DNA of 64,000 nt from Streptomyces xanthophaeus (GCF_030440515.1 NZ_CP076543.1:1054001-1118000), one strand, 5' to 3'; shown: positions 44,134 through 52,911, numbered from the stretch's first letter. The notes: generated by a model not told the origin, from the sequence alone. Numbers and translations: made by a program.

Positions 44134-46035
44134 ATGGACAGGGTTCGCATATTTCCCGCACGGACCATGGCTCCCCAGATACAAGCCGACGCCCGATGGG
44201 TATCCATCGACGCCGCGACCCGTCAGGCGTACGTCCTCTCCGGCAAGGACCGGGAGTGCGCGCTGCTGTCCTGGATCGCCCGAGGCGAGAATCGCGAGGC
44301 AGCCGGGGAATTCACCGCGGCCGCGAGGGCGCTCGGCATCTCGGACTCCTGGGAGAGTCCGCCGCCGCCGGATCTCCTGGCCCACTACCGCCGCCTGAAC
44401 CTCGACTACCCCTTCTTGGACTACAGCGTCGAAACGAGCCACGAGGCCGACCGCGCGCTCATGGACGGATACGCGGCGAACGCGGCGCCACCTCCCGTCA
44501 CAACCCCCCGACCCGGCCCGGGCACCGGGCTACCCGACGCCCCGCTCCCGGACGGGCCCCGCAGGCTTCCCGACGCCGGCCTTCTGGCCGCGTGGCTGGC
44601 CGCGGCCGGCCGGATCACCGGCCGTCGGCAAGGTCGGCACGGCCCCATCGTCCTCAAGACGAGTCCCTCCGGCGGCGCCCGGCACCCCACGGATCTCGGC
44701 GTGATGCTCGGCGACGGGTGGCCGGTGCCGTTACGAGGATCCTGGTGGTACGACGGCGACCGCCACACGCTGGTCCGCGCCGAAGCCGGATTCCCGGTGG
44801 GAGCCTCCCTCCCGCCGTCCGGTGTGGCGTTCGTCGTGTCGAGCCATGTCGAGCGGGCCATGTGGCGGTACCGGGATGTGCGGGCCTTCCGTCCGGTCCT
44901 CATCGACGCCGGCCACGTCCTGGAAACGCTCGACCTGGCCTTGCACGCCACCGGCTGGTCCACCGCCTGGCTTCCGATGCCGTCTTTCACCGGCCCCGAC
45001 CCGATTCTCGGACTGCTCCTCGCCACACCGGAACCAGACTTCGTGGAAGGGGAGTTCGCGCCGGCTCCGCGGTCCGGGCCGACGGACCCGGACCTCGAAT
45101 ACCGGACCAATCCACTCCTGTCCCTCATCCCCCGTGCCGACGGCCTGTACGCCCAGGTCCACTCCGAACGGCAAGGGCTGACCAAGCTCACGCCCGAGGC
45201 CGTCACCGCCCTCGCCTACGCCAATCCCAGTACGCGCGGTGACCGCCCCTCCCGGCCGGCCGAGATCCGCGAGGACAGCGGCGCGTCCATGGCGGTGGTC
45301 GAGGAGCTGGTCTCGGCCCGGGCCCTGCTCCCCGCCGACGAAGCCATGCGGCTCTGGGAACAGGCACGACCGTGGATCGAGTCCGGCTGGTTCCCGTCAC
45401 TGCTGGTGCACGCCGAGGCAGCTGGTGAAGCCCGGACGAAGAAGCACCGGACGACGACCTCGGCGGCGCCGGCCCCACCGGTGCCCTGGCCACGGCTGCC
45501 CGCTGCCCTTGCCGCGCGCCGCACCCACCGTGCCTTCTCCGAACGGCCGCTCGCCGAGGGAAGCCTGGACACTCTGTTCCAGATCCTGGCGGGCGTGCAG
45601 AGCGAAGTCCGGCTCAGTCTGCTGCACCCGAACCACGTCCTGGACGCCGGCACGTACCGGCGTACCGACGACGGCTGGGTACGGGTCGGACCGGCGCCCA
45701 CTCCCGACGAGATCCAACAGGCGGCCATCGGACAGCCATGGACCGCAGGCATCTCGGCGGTGGCCTGGCTCGTCCCCCGGACAACGGAGCCCGGCAGCGT
45801 GTCCTGGCAGACCGCTCTCATCCAGTGCGGACGCGACGCACAGCGCATCGCTCTCGGCCTGGCCACGGATCCGGCGTGCGGCGTCTTCCAGAGCCCTGCT
45901 CTGGTGGAGCACCTGCTGGAGCCGCTGACCGGGCTCGGCACAGCCCAGGACGGGGTCTACCTGGTGGGCGTGGGCACCACACGAGCACCCGTGCCCGGTG
46001 CCGGAGCTCATGGAGGTGAGACAGATGATCACTGA
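44134..46035 (+). CDS. tandem nitroreductase / SagB-like dehydrogenase-fold protein
   Basis: 633 residues; ATG 44134 after AGGAGG. Two nitroreductase-fold domains are visible. Domain 1 is at about 175-330 (GPIVLKTSPSGGARHPTDLG, YRDVRAFRPVLIDAGHVLET then LDLALHATGWSTAWL). Domain 2 is at about 455-625 (LAARRTHRAFSERPLAEGSL, WQTALIQCGRDAQRIALGLA, VEHLLEPLTGL). They match the SagB/McbC FMN-dependent family, which oxidises azolines to azoles in peptide natural products. A YcaO cyclodehydratase, its usual partner, is absent from the window. The N-terminal 170 residues include a Pro-rich linker (RPGPGTGLPDAPLPDGPRRL) and a small domain. Its end overlaps the next gene by 11 bases. Confidence 0.85.
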   Translation: MDRVRIFPARTMAPQIQADARWVSIDAATRQAYVLSGKDRECALLSWIARGENREAAGEFTAAARALGISDSWESPPPPDLLAHYRRLNLDYPFLDYSVETSHEADRALMDGYAANAAPPPVTTPRPGPGTGLPDAPLPDGPRRLPDAGLLAAWLAAAGRITGRRQGRHGPIVLKTSPSGGARHPTDLGVMLGDGWPVPLRGSWWYDGDRHTLVRAEAGFPVGASLPPSGVAFVVSSHVERAMWRYRDVRAFRPVLIDAGHVLETLDLALHATGWSTAWLPMPSFTGPDPILGLLLATPEPDFVEGEFAPAPRSGPTDPDLEYRTNPLLSLIPRADGLYAQVHSERQGLTKLTPEAVTALAYANPSTRGDRPSRPAEIREDSGASMAVVEELVSARALLPADEAMRLWEQARPWIESGWFPSLLVHAEAAGEARTKKHRTTTSAAPAPPVPWPRLPAALAARRTHRAFSERPLAEGSLDTLFQILAGVQSEVRLSLLHPNHVLDAGTYRRTDDGWVRVGPAPTPDEIQQAAIGQPWTAGISAVAWLVPRTTEPGSVSWQTALIQCGRDAQRIALGLATDPACGVFQSPALVEHLLEPLTGLGTAQDGVYLVGVGTTRAPVPGAGAHGGETDDH

Positions 46036-47053
46036 ACCGTCCGGCTGGGCCGCCTGCGAACGGTCCGACGGAACCTGGGATGTCGTGGAGAACGCCACGA
46101 GCACGGCCTACCAGGTCAGCGCCGCCGTCGGTACGCAACTGTGGCGAGAGGACGAGCTCTGGCCGCTCCCGCTGCACCAGGCCCTCGACCTGGTCTCCGG
46201 CTCCGCCCAGAGCAGCGCCGAGGACGTGGTGCCGTTCGTCGATCTGGTTCTCGCCGGAGCGACGGTCCGCTACCACGCGGTCGACCCGGCTGTCCGACGA
46301 TGGCTCCGGACCGGTCTCGCGGCCGCGGTCCCCGTCCGTCGGCGGACTGCCGACGTCCTCGTGCGGATCGACCGCGACGCCCGGGCCGACATGCTGCACC
46401 GGTCATTCCCCGGCGCACGGTCCGGCGTCCATCACCGCATGCCCGGTGAGCCTCAGTGGCACGCGCTGACGGGCCACCTGCCCGCTCTGCCCCCGCTCGC
46501 CGCTCCCCCGTACCGTGGGCGGTTCGTCGCCCTGCACGCCGCGCTGCTCGTGTCGGCCTCCGGCCAGGGCCTCCTCGTCTGCGGCAACCAGAAGGCCGGG
46601 AAGACGACGGCAGCACTCCGCGCCCGTGAGGCGGGGCTCGCCTCCGTCGCCACCGACGAGGTCGTCCTGCTGGACTCGCTGACCGGCTCGGTCTTCGGCG
46701 TGCCGCTCCCGGTCGCAGTACGGTCCGGTGAGCAGCGGACCTCCATGCCGCTGCCGCAGGGGGCGGAGACGTACGTCGGCGCCGCCCTGCCCGCTGCCGT
46801 GCTGGTCCTCGTCCCGGCGGAGCAGCCGGGCCGTCCGGGCTCGATCGAGACGGCCGGCAGCGAGGAGGAGGCCATGTCCTGGCTGCTGGAACACCTCCGT
46901 GACGGGGGCGCGAGCCCAGCGGTCCTGCATCGGAGCAGTTGTGAGCTGGCCTCCCGGGTCCCGGTGCACCGGCTGCGCGTCTCCCCGTGGCCCGGCCTCG
47001 TCGCCGACCTCGAGTCCCACCTGTCCTCCCTGCTCAAAGCCCTGGAGCGATGA
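46025..47053 (+). CDS. HPr-kinase-like P-loop protein
   Basis: 342 residues; ATG 46025 with GGAGGTGA five bases upstream. The Walker A motif is GNQKAGKTT (187-195), followed by SVATDEVVLLDS (about 207-218) in place of Walker B. This is the pattern of HprK-like kinases, including those that phosphorylate lasso peptides and other RiPPs. The N-terminal 90 residues (ACERSDGTWDVVENATSTAY) could be a peptide-recognition domain akin to PqqD, but I cannot prove this. It overlaps its upstream gene by 11 bases and its downstream gene by 4 (ATGA), so it is tightly coupled in the operon. Confidence 0.82.
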   Translation: MITEPSGWAACERSDGTWDVVENATSTAYQVSAAVGTQLWREDELWPLPLHQALDLVSGSAQSSAEDVVPFVDLVLAGATVRYHAVDPAVRRWLRTGLAAAVPVRRRTADVLVRIDRDARADMLHRSFPGARSGVHHRMPGEPQWHALTGHLPALPPLAAPPYRGRFVALHAALLVSASGQGLLVCGNQKAGKTTAALRAREAGLASVATDEVVLLDSLTGSVFGVPLPVAVRSGEQRTSMPLPQGAETYVGAALPAAVLVLVPAEQPGRPGSIETAGSEEEAMSWLLEHLRDGGASPAVLHRSSCELASRVPVHRLRVSPWPGLVADLESHLSSLLKALER

Positions 47054-48222
47054 CCGTGACGCCACACGCCGTACATCGACTGGACGAAGTCGACCGACTG
47101 GCCATCCCCGAGGGCAGCCTCCCCGACGGTCTCGTATCACTCCTCGACACGGCCAACACCGCTGCTGCCGAACGAGCTGCCGCACGCCTCCGTGCCGTTC
47201 TGGGGGACACCGTGGTGGCGGCCCTCGGACGGCCCTGCGAAGCCCCGGCCCTCGGAGGGTCGGACGAAGGCATCGGCCGGCTGCCCGGCCGCCCGGAGTT
47301 CGAGCGCTGGCTCGTCGCAGAGCCACGGCTGATCGCCGGACCCGGCACGGGGGCCAACGCGGACATGGAGCTCCGCGACGACGGCGGGAAGCTGCCCGGC
47401 GACCGCTTCGGCAACCGGCTGGAGCCGGACTCCGACACCTTCCAGATGGACATCCACCGGGTCAGGCGTGCGCTGGACGAAGGCGTCACCCTCGGAATCC
47501 GGCAGTTCGACCGCTGGTCGCCGCGCCTGGCAGCGCTCATGGACGACGTGGTCGCCGTGTCCGGAGCCGACGTGTTCACCAAGCTCTTCATCTCCGCCGG
47601 CACGACCAGCGTCACCGGATGGCACAGCGATCGGCAGGACGTCATCGCGCTGATGCTCTGGGGCACCAAGCGCTTCCAACTGGGCGACTGGGACACCCCG
47701 GAGGGAGGACCCGCTTCCCGGATCCTCCTCGACGAGGTACTGAAACCCGGGAACTGCCTTCTCTTCCCCGAGGGGCACCCCCACCAGGCGGTCCCGCTCG
47801 GCGACGACAGCGGGCTCCTCTCCGTCGCACTCCTGCGGCACCACAACTGGATCTCCCGGGACCAAGTGCCGGCCCACCTCGGCGTGGCAGGATTCCCACC
47901 GAACGAGGGGACCTACCGTCGGCTGCTGCGGTCAAGGCTCCCGCTCGCTGCGGCGTCGGTGCGCCTGACGGACCGTACGCAATTACGCACGCGCATACCG
48001 GGAGGAATAGAGCCGCTGGGCAGCACCCCGGACGGCCAGGTCGTGTTCGCCGCGGCCGGCGGCGTCTTCGCGGCGGACCCGGACACCGTGGAACTCCTCG
48101 CCTCCGTACACGCATCGTTCCCGATCGGGCTCGGCCGGGCAGCACGGTCCGGCGAGCCACAGGCCGCGACCGACCGGTGCCGTTCCCTCATCGAGACGGG
48201 GCTGGTGATCACCGTGCCATAG
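47050..48222 (+). CDS. JmjC/cupin-like Fe(II)-dependent oxygenase
   Basis: 390 residues, starting in an ATGA overlap. The double-stranded beta-helix reads DVFTKLFISAGTTSVTGWHS then DRQDVIALMLWGTKRFQL. His192 and Asp194 form the HxD pair of the iron site, and PGNCLLFPEGHPHQAVPLGD gives the distal His (243 or 245). This resembles ribosomal-oxygenase (ROXA/cupin-4) proteins, which hydroxylate amino-acid side chains using 2-oxoglutarate. A C-terminal helical domain of about 110 residues (TQLRTRIPGGIEPLGSTPDG, ATDRCRSLIETGLVI) looks like the winged-helix part of that family. In this operon it may hydroxylate a peptide or protein. Confidence 0.85.
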   Translation: MTVTPHAVHRLDEVDRLAIPEGSLPDGLVSLLDTANTAAAERAAARLRAVLGDTVVAALGRPCEAPALGGSDEGIGRLPGRPEFERWLVAEPRLIAGPGTGANADMELRDDGGKLPGDRFGNRLEPDSDTFQMDIHRVRRALDEGVTLGIRQFDRWSPRLAALMDDVVAVSGADVFTKLFISAGTTSVTGWHSDRQDVIALMLWGTKRFQLGDWDTPEGGPASRILLDEVLKPGNCLLFPEGHPHQAVPLGDDSGLLSVALLRHHNWISRDQVPAHLGVAGFPPNEGTYRRLLRSRLPLAAASVRLTDRTQLRTRIPGGIEPLGSTPDGQVVFAAAGGVFAADPDTVELLASVHASFPIGLGRAARSGEPQAATDRCRSLIETGLVITVP

Positions 48223-48285
48223 GCCCCTGGTCGCCCCCGGCATCCTGTCCGAGCCCCCGACGTCCCTGCCCCATGGCCCGGCCGG

Positions 48286-48603
48286 CGCACGCCCTCGGCC
48301 CCGAGCGGGACGCTGCGGGTGCCGGCCAGGCGCTCGGCCTCCTTCCGGGCCGGCGCGGGCCGCAGGTCCTCCCCGTGCGTGTGGTGCCCGGCGATCTCCG
48401 ACAGGAAGAACAGCGGGATCAGCTTGCCGTCCCGGCTCTCCAGGTCCGCCCGCCTCTCCTGGCGGACGCGGCCCGCGAGCGCCGGGACGGCAAGCGCGTT
48501 TCTCAGGACCTCCCTGACGGCCCGCGTCACCAGGTCCTGCGTGAGCGTCGCCGCTCCAGCTCTGCGGGCCGATCCGCTCGAACCCCCGGAGCTCGATGCG
48601 CAC
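48286..48603 (-). pseudogene. possible frameshifted gene remnant
   Basis: The minus strand begins GTG 48603 with RIELRGFERIGPQSWSGD, and in the next frame continues plausibly as TLTQDLVTRAVREVLRNALA, then DGKLIPLFFLSEIAGHHTHG. This is what a single-base shift near 48550 in a former gene would give. The second half then dissolves into low-complexity sequence antisense to the JmjC gene. No family recognised. Tentative. Confidence 0.3.
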
Positions 48604-48681
48604 CCACGTGCGCCGCTGCGTAGCAGGCCAGGGGAACGGAACGACGCTTGCGGGCGGCCTCGTCGGTGATCCAACTCCTCC

Positions 48682-48701
48682 ATCACCAGGGTGATATCAC
48701 C
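48682..48701. promoter_or_regulatory. operator copy 1, ATCACC-n3-GTGATATCAC
   Basis: ATCACC (48682-48687), three bases, then the perfect palindrome GTGATATCAC (48691-48700), extended by one G/C pair. The identical layout recurs at 52633-52651 in front of the XRE-TPR regulator gene. It lies about 150 bp upstream of the NUDIX/P-loop/HTH operon. Confidence 0.6.
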
Positions 48702-48852
48702 ACCGAGATGTGCGCGCGTTCCTCTCGGTATCAGACCCTGGGGCTCTCCCCGGTCCGGTCGGAAGCCAACCTCCGATGACGGCTCCGCACACCGGAGTCA
48801 GCCGTACGTCGGCCGGGCTTCACACGGAAGCTCAGAGAGGAACGAGATCAAG

Positions 48853-49089
48853 GTGATCACCAGGCGGAACGCACGGGCCATCCTGCTGGACGGCGACGAG
48901 CTCGTGCTGATCAAGCGGACCAAGCCCGGCCGGGACCCCTCCTGCGTGACGGCCGGCGGCGGTGTCGAGACCGACGACGCGAGCATCGAGGACGCCCTGC
49001 ACCGCGAGGTGTTCCAAGAGCTCGGCGGAAAGCTGAGCCGGGCGGAGCTCGGCCTCGGTGTCCAGCACATCCGGATCCGCACATCGTGA
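48853..49089 (+). pseudogene. truncated NUDIX hydrolase
   Basis: 78 residues from GTG 48853. The start VITRRNARAILLDGDELVLI then KRTKPGRDPSCVTAGGG and the NUDIX box GGGVETDDASIEDALHREVF then QELGG are intact. The protein ends about 60 residues early, at LSRAELGLGVQHIRIRTS, where normal members have another beta sheet. The final residues look like the later GxSVQHxF segment joined directly to the box, consistent with an internal deletion. The stop overlaps the next GTG (GTGA), so the frame still serves translation coupling. Probably inactive as a hydrolase. Confidence 0.6.
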
Positions 49090-49736
49090 GCGCCGGCATG
49101 TTCATCAGCCTCAACGGCCCGGACAACGTCGGCAAGACCACCCACTTACGCCTGCTCGCCTCGCGCTTCCCCCACGTCCAGTCGCTCGGCTCCGTACACG
49201 ACCACCACGCCGCCGCCTGGAAACGAGTCGCCGACGAGGACTACGCCACGTGGTGGTTCGAGCGGTCCACGACTGCCGAGCTGACCAGGATGCTCCTCGA
49301 CAGCTACGACAAGCGGTCCGGAGCGCTCGAACGCGGCCGCGTGGGTCTCCTCGACCGCGGGCTGCCGATGCTGATCGCCGTCAGCGCGGCGACGGCCTCG
49401 GTCAAGGAGGATTCGTCCCCGGCCGAAGCGCTCACCGCGGTGGAGGGGATCGCGGCCTCCCGCGCACCGGCCCCGGAAATGCCCGTTCTCCTCATGCCGT
49501 CGCTCGACGGCGAACGCAGCTACGTGATCACCAGCGCGCGCGAGGGCCGTCCGTGGACCGGGGTCTACCCGGCGTACCAGCGGACCCTGCACACGGTCTT
49601 GCTCCACCAGGCGGAGCGGGGAGCGTATGCCGGAATCGTCGACTGCGAGGGCAAGTCCGTCGAGCAGGTCCAGGCCCACGTGGTGACCATCACCGGATCG
49701 GTCCTGCTCCCTTCCACTGACGCGGAGAACTCCTGA
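49086..49736 (+). CDS. thymidylate-kinase-like P-loop protein
   Basis: 216 residues. FISLNGPDNVGKTTHLRLLA is a Walker A motif of the thymidylate/nucleoside kinase type. RVGLLDRGLPMLIAVSAATA holds the Asp-Arg pair used to bind the nucleotide. The protein lacks a clear tmk DRY motif, so it may phosphorylate another nucleotide. Such kinases occur beside NUDIX and HAD proteins in Streptomyces accessory loci. It starts at GTG 49086 (4-base overlap) or at ATG 49098. Confidence 0.85.
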   Translation: MSAGMFISLNGPDNVGKTTHLRLLASRFPHVQSLGSVHDHHAAAWKRVADEDYATWWFERSTTAELTRMLLDSYDKRSGALERGRVGLLDRGLPMLIAVSAATASVKEDSSPAEALTAVEGIAASRAPAPEMPVLLMPSLDGERSYVITSAREGRPWTGVYPAYQRTLHTVLLHQAERGAYAGIVDCEGKSVEQVQAHVVTITGSVLLPSTDAENS

Positions 49737-49739
49737 CCC

Positions 49740-50225
49740 ATGACCGGACGCCCGAGTGCCGCCCCGCCCCTGCTCACCCCCTCTCAGCTCCGGATCGCCG
49801 CGAAGGTGGCCCTCGGCATGTCCAGCGCCCAGGTCGCCGCCGACCTCGGGCTCTCCAGGGCCACCGTGGATGTCCAGATGTCCGACAGCAACACCAGGAC
49901 CGGCGTGGCTTCCCGCACCGCTCTCATCCACAGGTGCTATGTGACCCAGCAACTGCCCCCACCCGAACCGATCGCACCGGCGCCGGCGGCTGACGAGGTC
50001 GAGCGGGAGATCCTCTGGGGTCTCGCCCTGGGCGGCGAGTTGGCGGAAACCGGCCGCCGGTGCCACTACTCGGCCGACGCCGTGGGCAGGAAACTGCGTG
50101 ACCTGAAGAAGCGCTGGACGGCCTCCAACGATCCCCACCTCATTACGCTGGGCTGGCAGTACGGATTGCTCGACGCCTCCCGTGGCTCCGCCGGGTTCGC
50201 CACCCGCTCCACCTCCCGCCGCTGA
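49740..50225 (+). CDS. LuxR-type helix-turn-helix protein
   Basis: 161 residues; ATG 49740, three bases after the previous stop. LTPSQLRIAAKVALGMSSAQ then VAADLGLSRATVDVQMSD is a GerE/LuxR-type helix-turn-helix. The second half (ILWGLALGGELAETGRRCHY) looks like a second, diverged copy of the same fold. There is no receiver domain, so it is a DNA-binding protein with unknown control, third gene of the operon. Confidence 0.85.
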   Translation: MTGRPSAAPPLLTPSQLRIAAKVALGMSSAQVAADLGLSRATVDVQMSDSNTRTGVASRTALIHRCYVTQQLPPPEPIAPAPAADEVEREILWGLALGGELAETGRRCHYSADAVGRKLRDLKKRWTASNDPHLITLGWQYGLLDASRGSAGFATRSTSRR

Positions 50226-50315
50226 TCGGCCGCGCGGCGCCGGGAGCGGAACAGCTCGCCGTGCTGCGGGCGTAGCCGCACGCGAGGGGTGAACCCGGCC
50301 CCGGGCAGCGGCCTG

Positions 50316-51056
50316 TTACGGCCCTCGGCTCGTGCTCGTGCTCGTGAGTTCGGAGATGCCCCTCATCACCCTCGCGACGTCCTCGAGCGAATCGAGCACG
50401 ATATCGGCACCGGACTCGCTCAGCTCGGCAGCCGTGGTCCTGCCCGATGCGACACCGATGACGGCCGCGCCGCCCTCACGACCGGTACGGACGTCCTCGA
50501 GGGAGTCGCCGATGATGACGGTGTTCTCACGGTGGAATGCCGTTCCGTGCTTCGCCTCGGCCCGCTTCTGGGCGATGGCGACGAGCGCAGGCCGGTGGTG
50601 GTCGTCGGAGGCGAATCCGCCGATCTCCATGTCCAGCATGCTCTCCAGGTCGAAGGCCGCCAGCTTGAGCAGGGCGTTCGGCTTCAGGTTGCCGGTGACG
50701 GCAGTCGGGACGAGAGCGGGATCGTCGTGCACCGCACGCAAGGCAGCGGTGGCGCCGGGCATGAGGACCCCCTGGTGCCGCAGAGCCTGGCTGTGTGCCG
50801 CGAGCCGTTCCGGTAGGAGTTCCACCATCCGCGGCAGTAGCCCGGCCACGTCTGCGTCCGGCACACCGTTGTCGATGAGGAGCGACCGGATCGCCAGCGG
50901 CATCGTGACGCCGGTACCGCGGGCCGGCAGGTGTTCTGCGGGGCGGCCGACGACCTCGGCGAACGTCTCCCGGTAGACCTGCCGGTCGATGTCGCCGACG
51001 TACAGGAGTGTGCGGTCGATGTCCCACAGCACGAGGGCCTGCTGGGCCTGGGTCAC
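50316..51056 (-). CDS. HAD-superfamily hydrolase
   Basis: 246 residues; GTG 51056 with AAGGAG upstream. ALVLWDIDRTLLYVGDIDRQ carries the catalytic Asp-x-Asp. AVTGNLKPNALLKLAAFDLE supplies motif II/III and TVIIGDSLEDVRTGREGGAA motif IV. The C1 cap is helical, as in phosphoglycolate-phosphatase-like enzymes. It would dephosphorylate a small metabolite. It overlaps the XRE gene stop by 4 bases (51053-51056), so it is the second gene of that operon. Confidence 0.9.
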   Translation of the reverse strand: MTQAQQALVLWDIDRTLLYVGDIDRQVYRETFAEVVGRPAEHLPARGTGVTMPLAIRSLLIDNGVPDADVAGLLPRMVELLPERLAAHSQALRHQGVLMPGATAALRAVHDDPALVPTAVTGNLKPNALLKLAAFDLESMLDMEIGGFASDDHHRPALVAIAQKRAEAKHGTAFHRENTVIIGDSLEDVRTGREGGAAVIGVASGRTTAAELSESGADIVLDSLEDVARVMRGISELTSTSTSRGP

Positions 51057-52573
51057 GTTCGGCTCCTTGTACCGGTCACGAGGGCGGCGCGGTCGATCAG
51101 CTCCCGAGCGTACGGGTCTCGGCCGGCGGGGGCGAGCTCGCCCACCATCGCATCGATGTGCTCGTCGAGCCGGGCGGAATGGAGCTGTTCGGCGAGGTCG
51201 AGCGCCTGGTGCGCCGTGGAGCACCCTGCCTCCAGCTCGCCCTGCCTGAGGTAGGCGGACGCGGCACGGGAGAGGAAGAGGGCGTTGGTGCGCTGGTCCG
51301 CCGGGTTCAGCGCCTTGCGTGCCTCGGTGAAGCTGACGGCGGCCTCGGGCGGGGCGCCCAGGTCGAGGTGGGCACTGCCGGCCTGGCCGTGGATCTCACC
51401 TTCGTTGATCCAGTAGAGCCAGTGGGGATCCGATTCGGAACGCCCGCGGGCGACGAGTTCGGCGGCCTCGCCGAGCGCGGTGAGCGCTGCCTGTCGCTCG
51501 CCCAGTTTGGCGTGGCCTCGTGCCTGTCTGGTCAGCAGCATGGCTTCGAGGGCGGGGGTGCCGAGGGTTTTGATCTTCTCCCGGGCGGCTCGCGCTGCGG
51601 TGACCGCCGTGCGCGGCTGCCCGGTGGAGTAGCCGTGAATGGCCAGGTAGGAGAGGGCTCCGGCGCCGAGGCGGTCGTCGCCGGAGACCTTGGCGGCACG
51701 CAGCGCCGCGAGCAGGTAGTGCTGTGCGTGGTCGTGCCGTCCGGAGTCGAAGGCGAACCAGCCGGTCTGGGTGGCGGTGTCGGCGACTATGCCGGCCAGG
51801 CGGCGACCGATGTCTTCCGTGTACGACGCCTTCTGCAGGAGACGTTTGAGCAGTTCCAGGTGCGCGTCGCCCAGTTCGCTCAGTGTGCCGCTGCCGGCGC
51901 TCGCGTCCATGATGCGCAGGCGGTCGGTGGTCGCCTGCAGGTTGTCCAGCAGTTCCGCCGAGAGCCGGCTGCCGTCGGCGGCTCGCCGGAGGGGCTCGGC
52001 TTCGGCGGTGCCCCAGTGGTGTACGAAGGCGGTGAGGGCGATCCCGCTCACCGTGAGGAACTGCCGGCGGTCCATCACGCTGCCTCCAACCGCGTGGTCC
52101 AGTGCCGCCACCATACGGGCGGCGCTCCACGGGAGGGTGGGGTCAAGATCGCCTGCCGCCTGGTCGACGGGCGGCGGAGGCGCCGTCCCTGGAGGCCGGG
52201 GAAGCGGCAGTTGCACGAGCTCGGCGGGTGCCCCGAGGCCTGCGACGAATTCGATGATCTTGTCGATGTTGGTGAGGCGACGGCTGCCCGACTCCAGCAT
52301 GGATAAGAACGCTTGGCTCAGCCCGGTGAGCCGGGCCATGTCCTCTTGGCGCAGCGAACCTCGTTGCCTGATCAGCCGGCTGGCCCTGCCGAAGTCCAAG
52401 GCGGCGAAGGCCTGTCGAACCGCGCCGTCCTGCCAGACCCGGTCCGGCACGGCCGGCAGCGAGGACGCTTCGGGAACCCGGGCGCGGGCGCAGGCGGCGC
52501 AGAGCCCGTCCGGGTTGTACCGGCTGAGCCGGCAGCCGCACCGATCGCAGTGCCGCAGCGCGTGCTGGACCAC
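51053..52573 (-). CDS. XRE-family regulator with zinc-ribbon N-terminus and TPR domain
   Basis: 506 residues; GTG 52573 with GAGGAGG six bases upstream. CDRCGCRLSRYNPDGLCAAC is a four-Cys zinc ribbon, followed by an XRE helix-turn-helix (SLRQEDMARLTGLSQAFLSM then LESGSRRLTNIDKIIEFV) and about 330 residues of helical TPR-like repeats. The build is that of Streptomyces regulators whose TPR part binds a peptide or small ligand. The operator motif at 52633-52651 lies 60 bp upstream of its own start, and an identical one precedes the opposing operon, so it probably autoregulates and controls the module. Confidence 0.9.
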   Translation of the reverse strand: MVQHALRHCDRCGCRLSRYNPDGLCAACARARVPEASSLPAVPDRVWQDGAVRQAFAALDFGRASRLIRQRGSLRQEDMARLTGLSQAFLSMLESGSRRLTNIDKIIEFVAGLGAPAELVQLPLPRPPGTAPPPPVDQAAGDLDPTLPWSAARMVAALDHAVGGSVMDRRQFLTVSGIALTAFVHHWGTAEAEPLRRAADGSRLSAELLDNLQATTDRLRIMDASAGSGTLSELGDAHLELLKRLLQKASYTEDIGRRLAGIVADTATQTGWFAFDSGRHDHAQHYLLAALRAAKVSGDDRLGAGALSYLAIHGYSTGQPRTAVTAARAAREKIKTLGTPALEAMLLTRQARGHAKLGERQAALTALGEAAELVARGRSESDPHWLYWINEGEIHGQAGSAHLDLGAPPEAAVSFTEARKALNPADQRTNALFLSRAASAYLRQGELEAGCSTAHQALDLAEQLHSARLDEHIDAMVGELAPAGRDPYARELIDRAALVTGTRSRT

Positions 52574-52911
52574 TTGTTGCCTCCTCACCGAGAAGAACGC
52601 ACCCCGCACGGAAGAGCAGGTAGAGAACCGAGATCACCCCCGTGATATCACTCACGGACTGTGTGCACCGGGCGCATACCGGTCACCCTTGTCCCTCATT
52701 CAGCCTCCGTCCAGGGCCGGTTGCAAGGAAATTCTGGTCCTCCGACGCCGAGCAGGCCCGGTGGTCGACCCGCGCCTGCCCGGCAACCCGTCCACGCGCA
52801 CCGCCCGGGCGGGCAACGCTTCGCTGCGGCCTCGTCGGCGGCGGGCAGCGCTGCCGAGAGCTGCCGGCGGAGCTGACCGATCTCGTGAAGCGCTCCCCGG
52901 AGACCGTGCGA
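52574..52911. other. 338-bp intergenic region between XRE gene and nuclease operon
   Basis: It contains operator copy 2 and the XRE promoter region near its left end. The right part (52700-52911) follows the 3' end of the minus-strand nuclease operon. No other gene or strong hairpin was recognised. Confidence 0.4.
52633..52651. promoter_or_regulatory. operator copy 2, ATCACC-n3-GTGATATCAC
   Basis: ATCACC (52633-52638), three bases, GTGATATCAC (52642-52651): 16 of 16 defined positions identical to copy 1. It is placed 60 bp upstream of the XRE-TPR start and is likely bound by that regulator. Confidence 0.6.

Larger units (their letters stand above)
48223..48852. other. 630-bp region with gene remnant and operator
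   Basis: Between the JmjC gene and the truncated NUDIX gene lie a possible pseudogene (48286-48603, minus) and a shared 19-bp operator motif (48682-48700). Otherwise I see no intact gene. It marks the boundary between two accessory modules. Confidence 0.5.
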
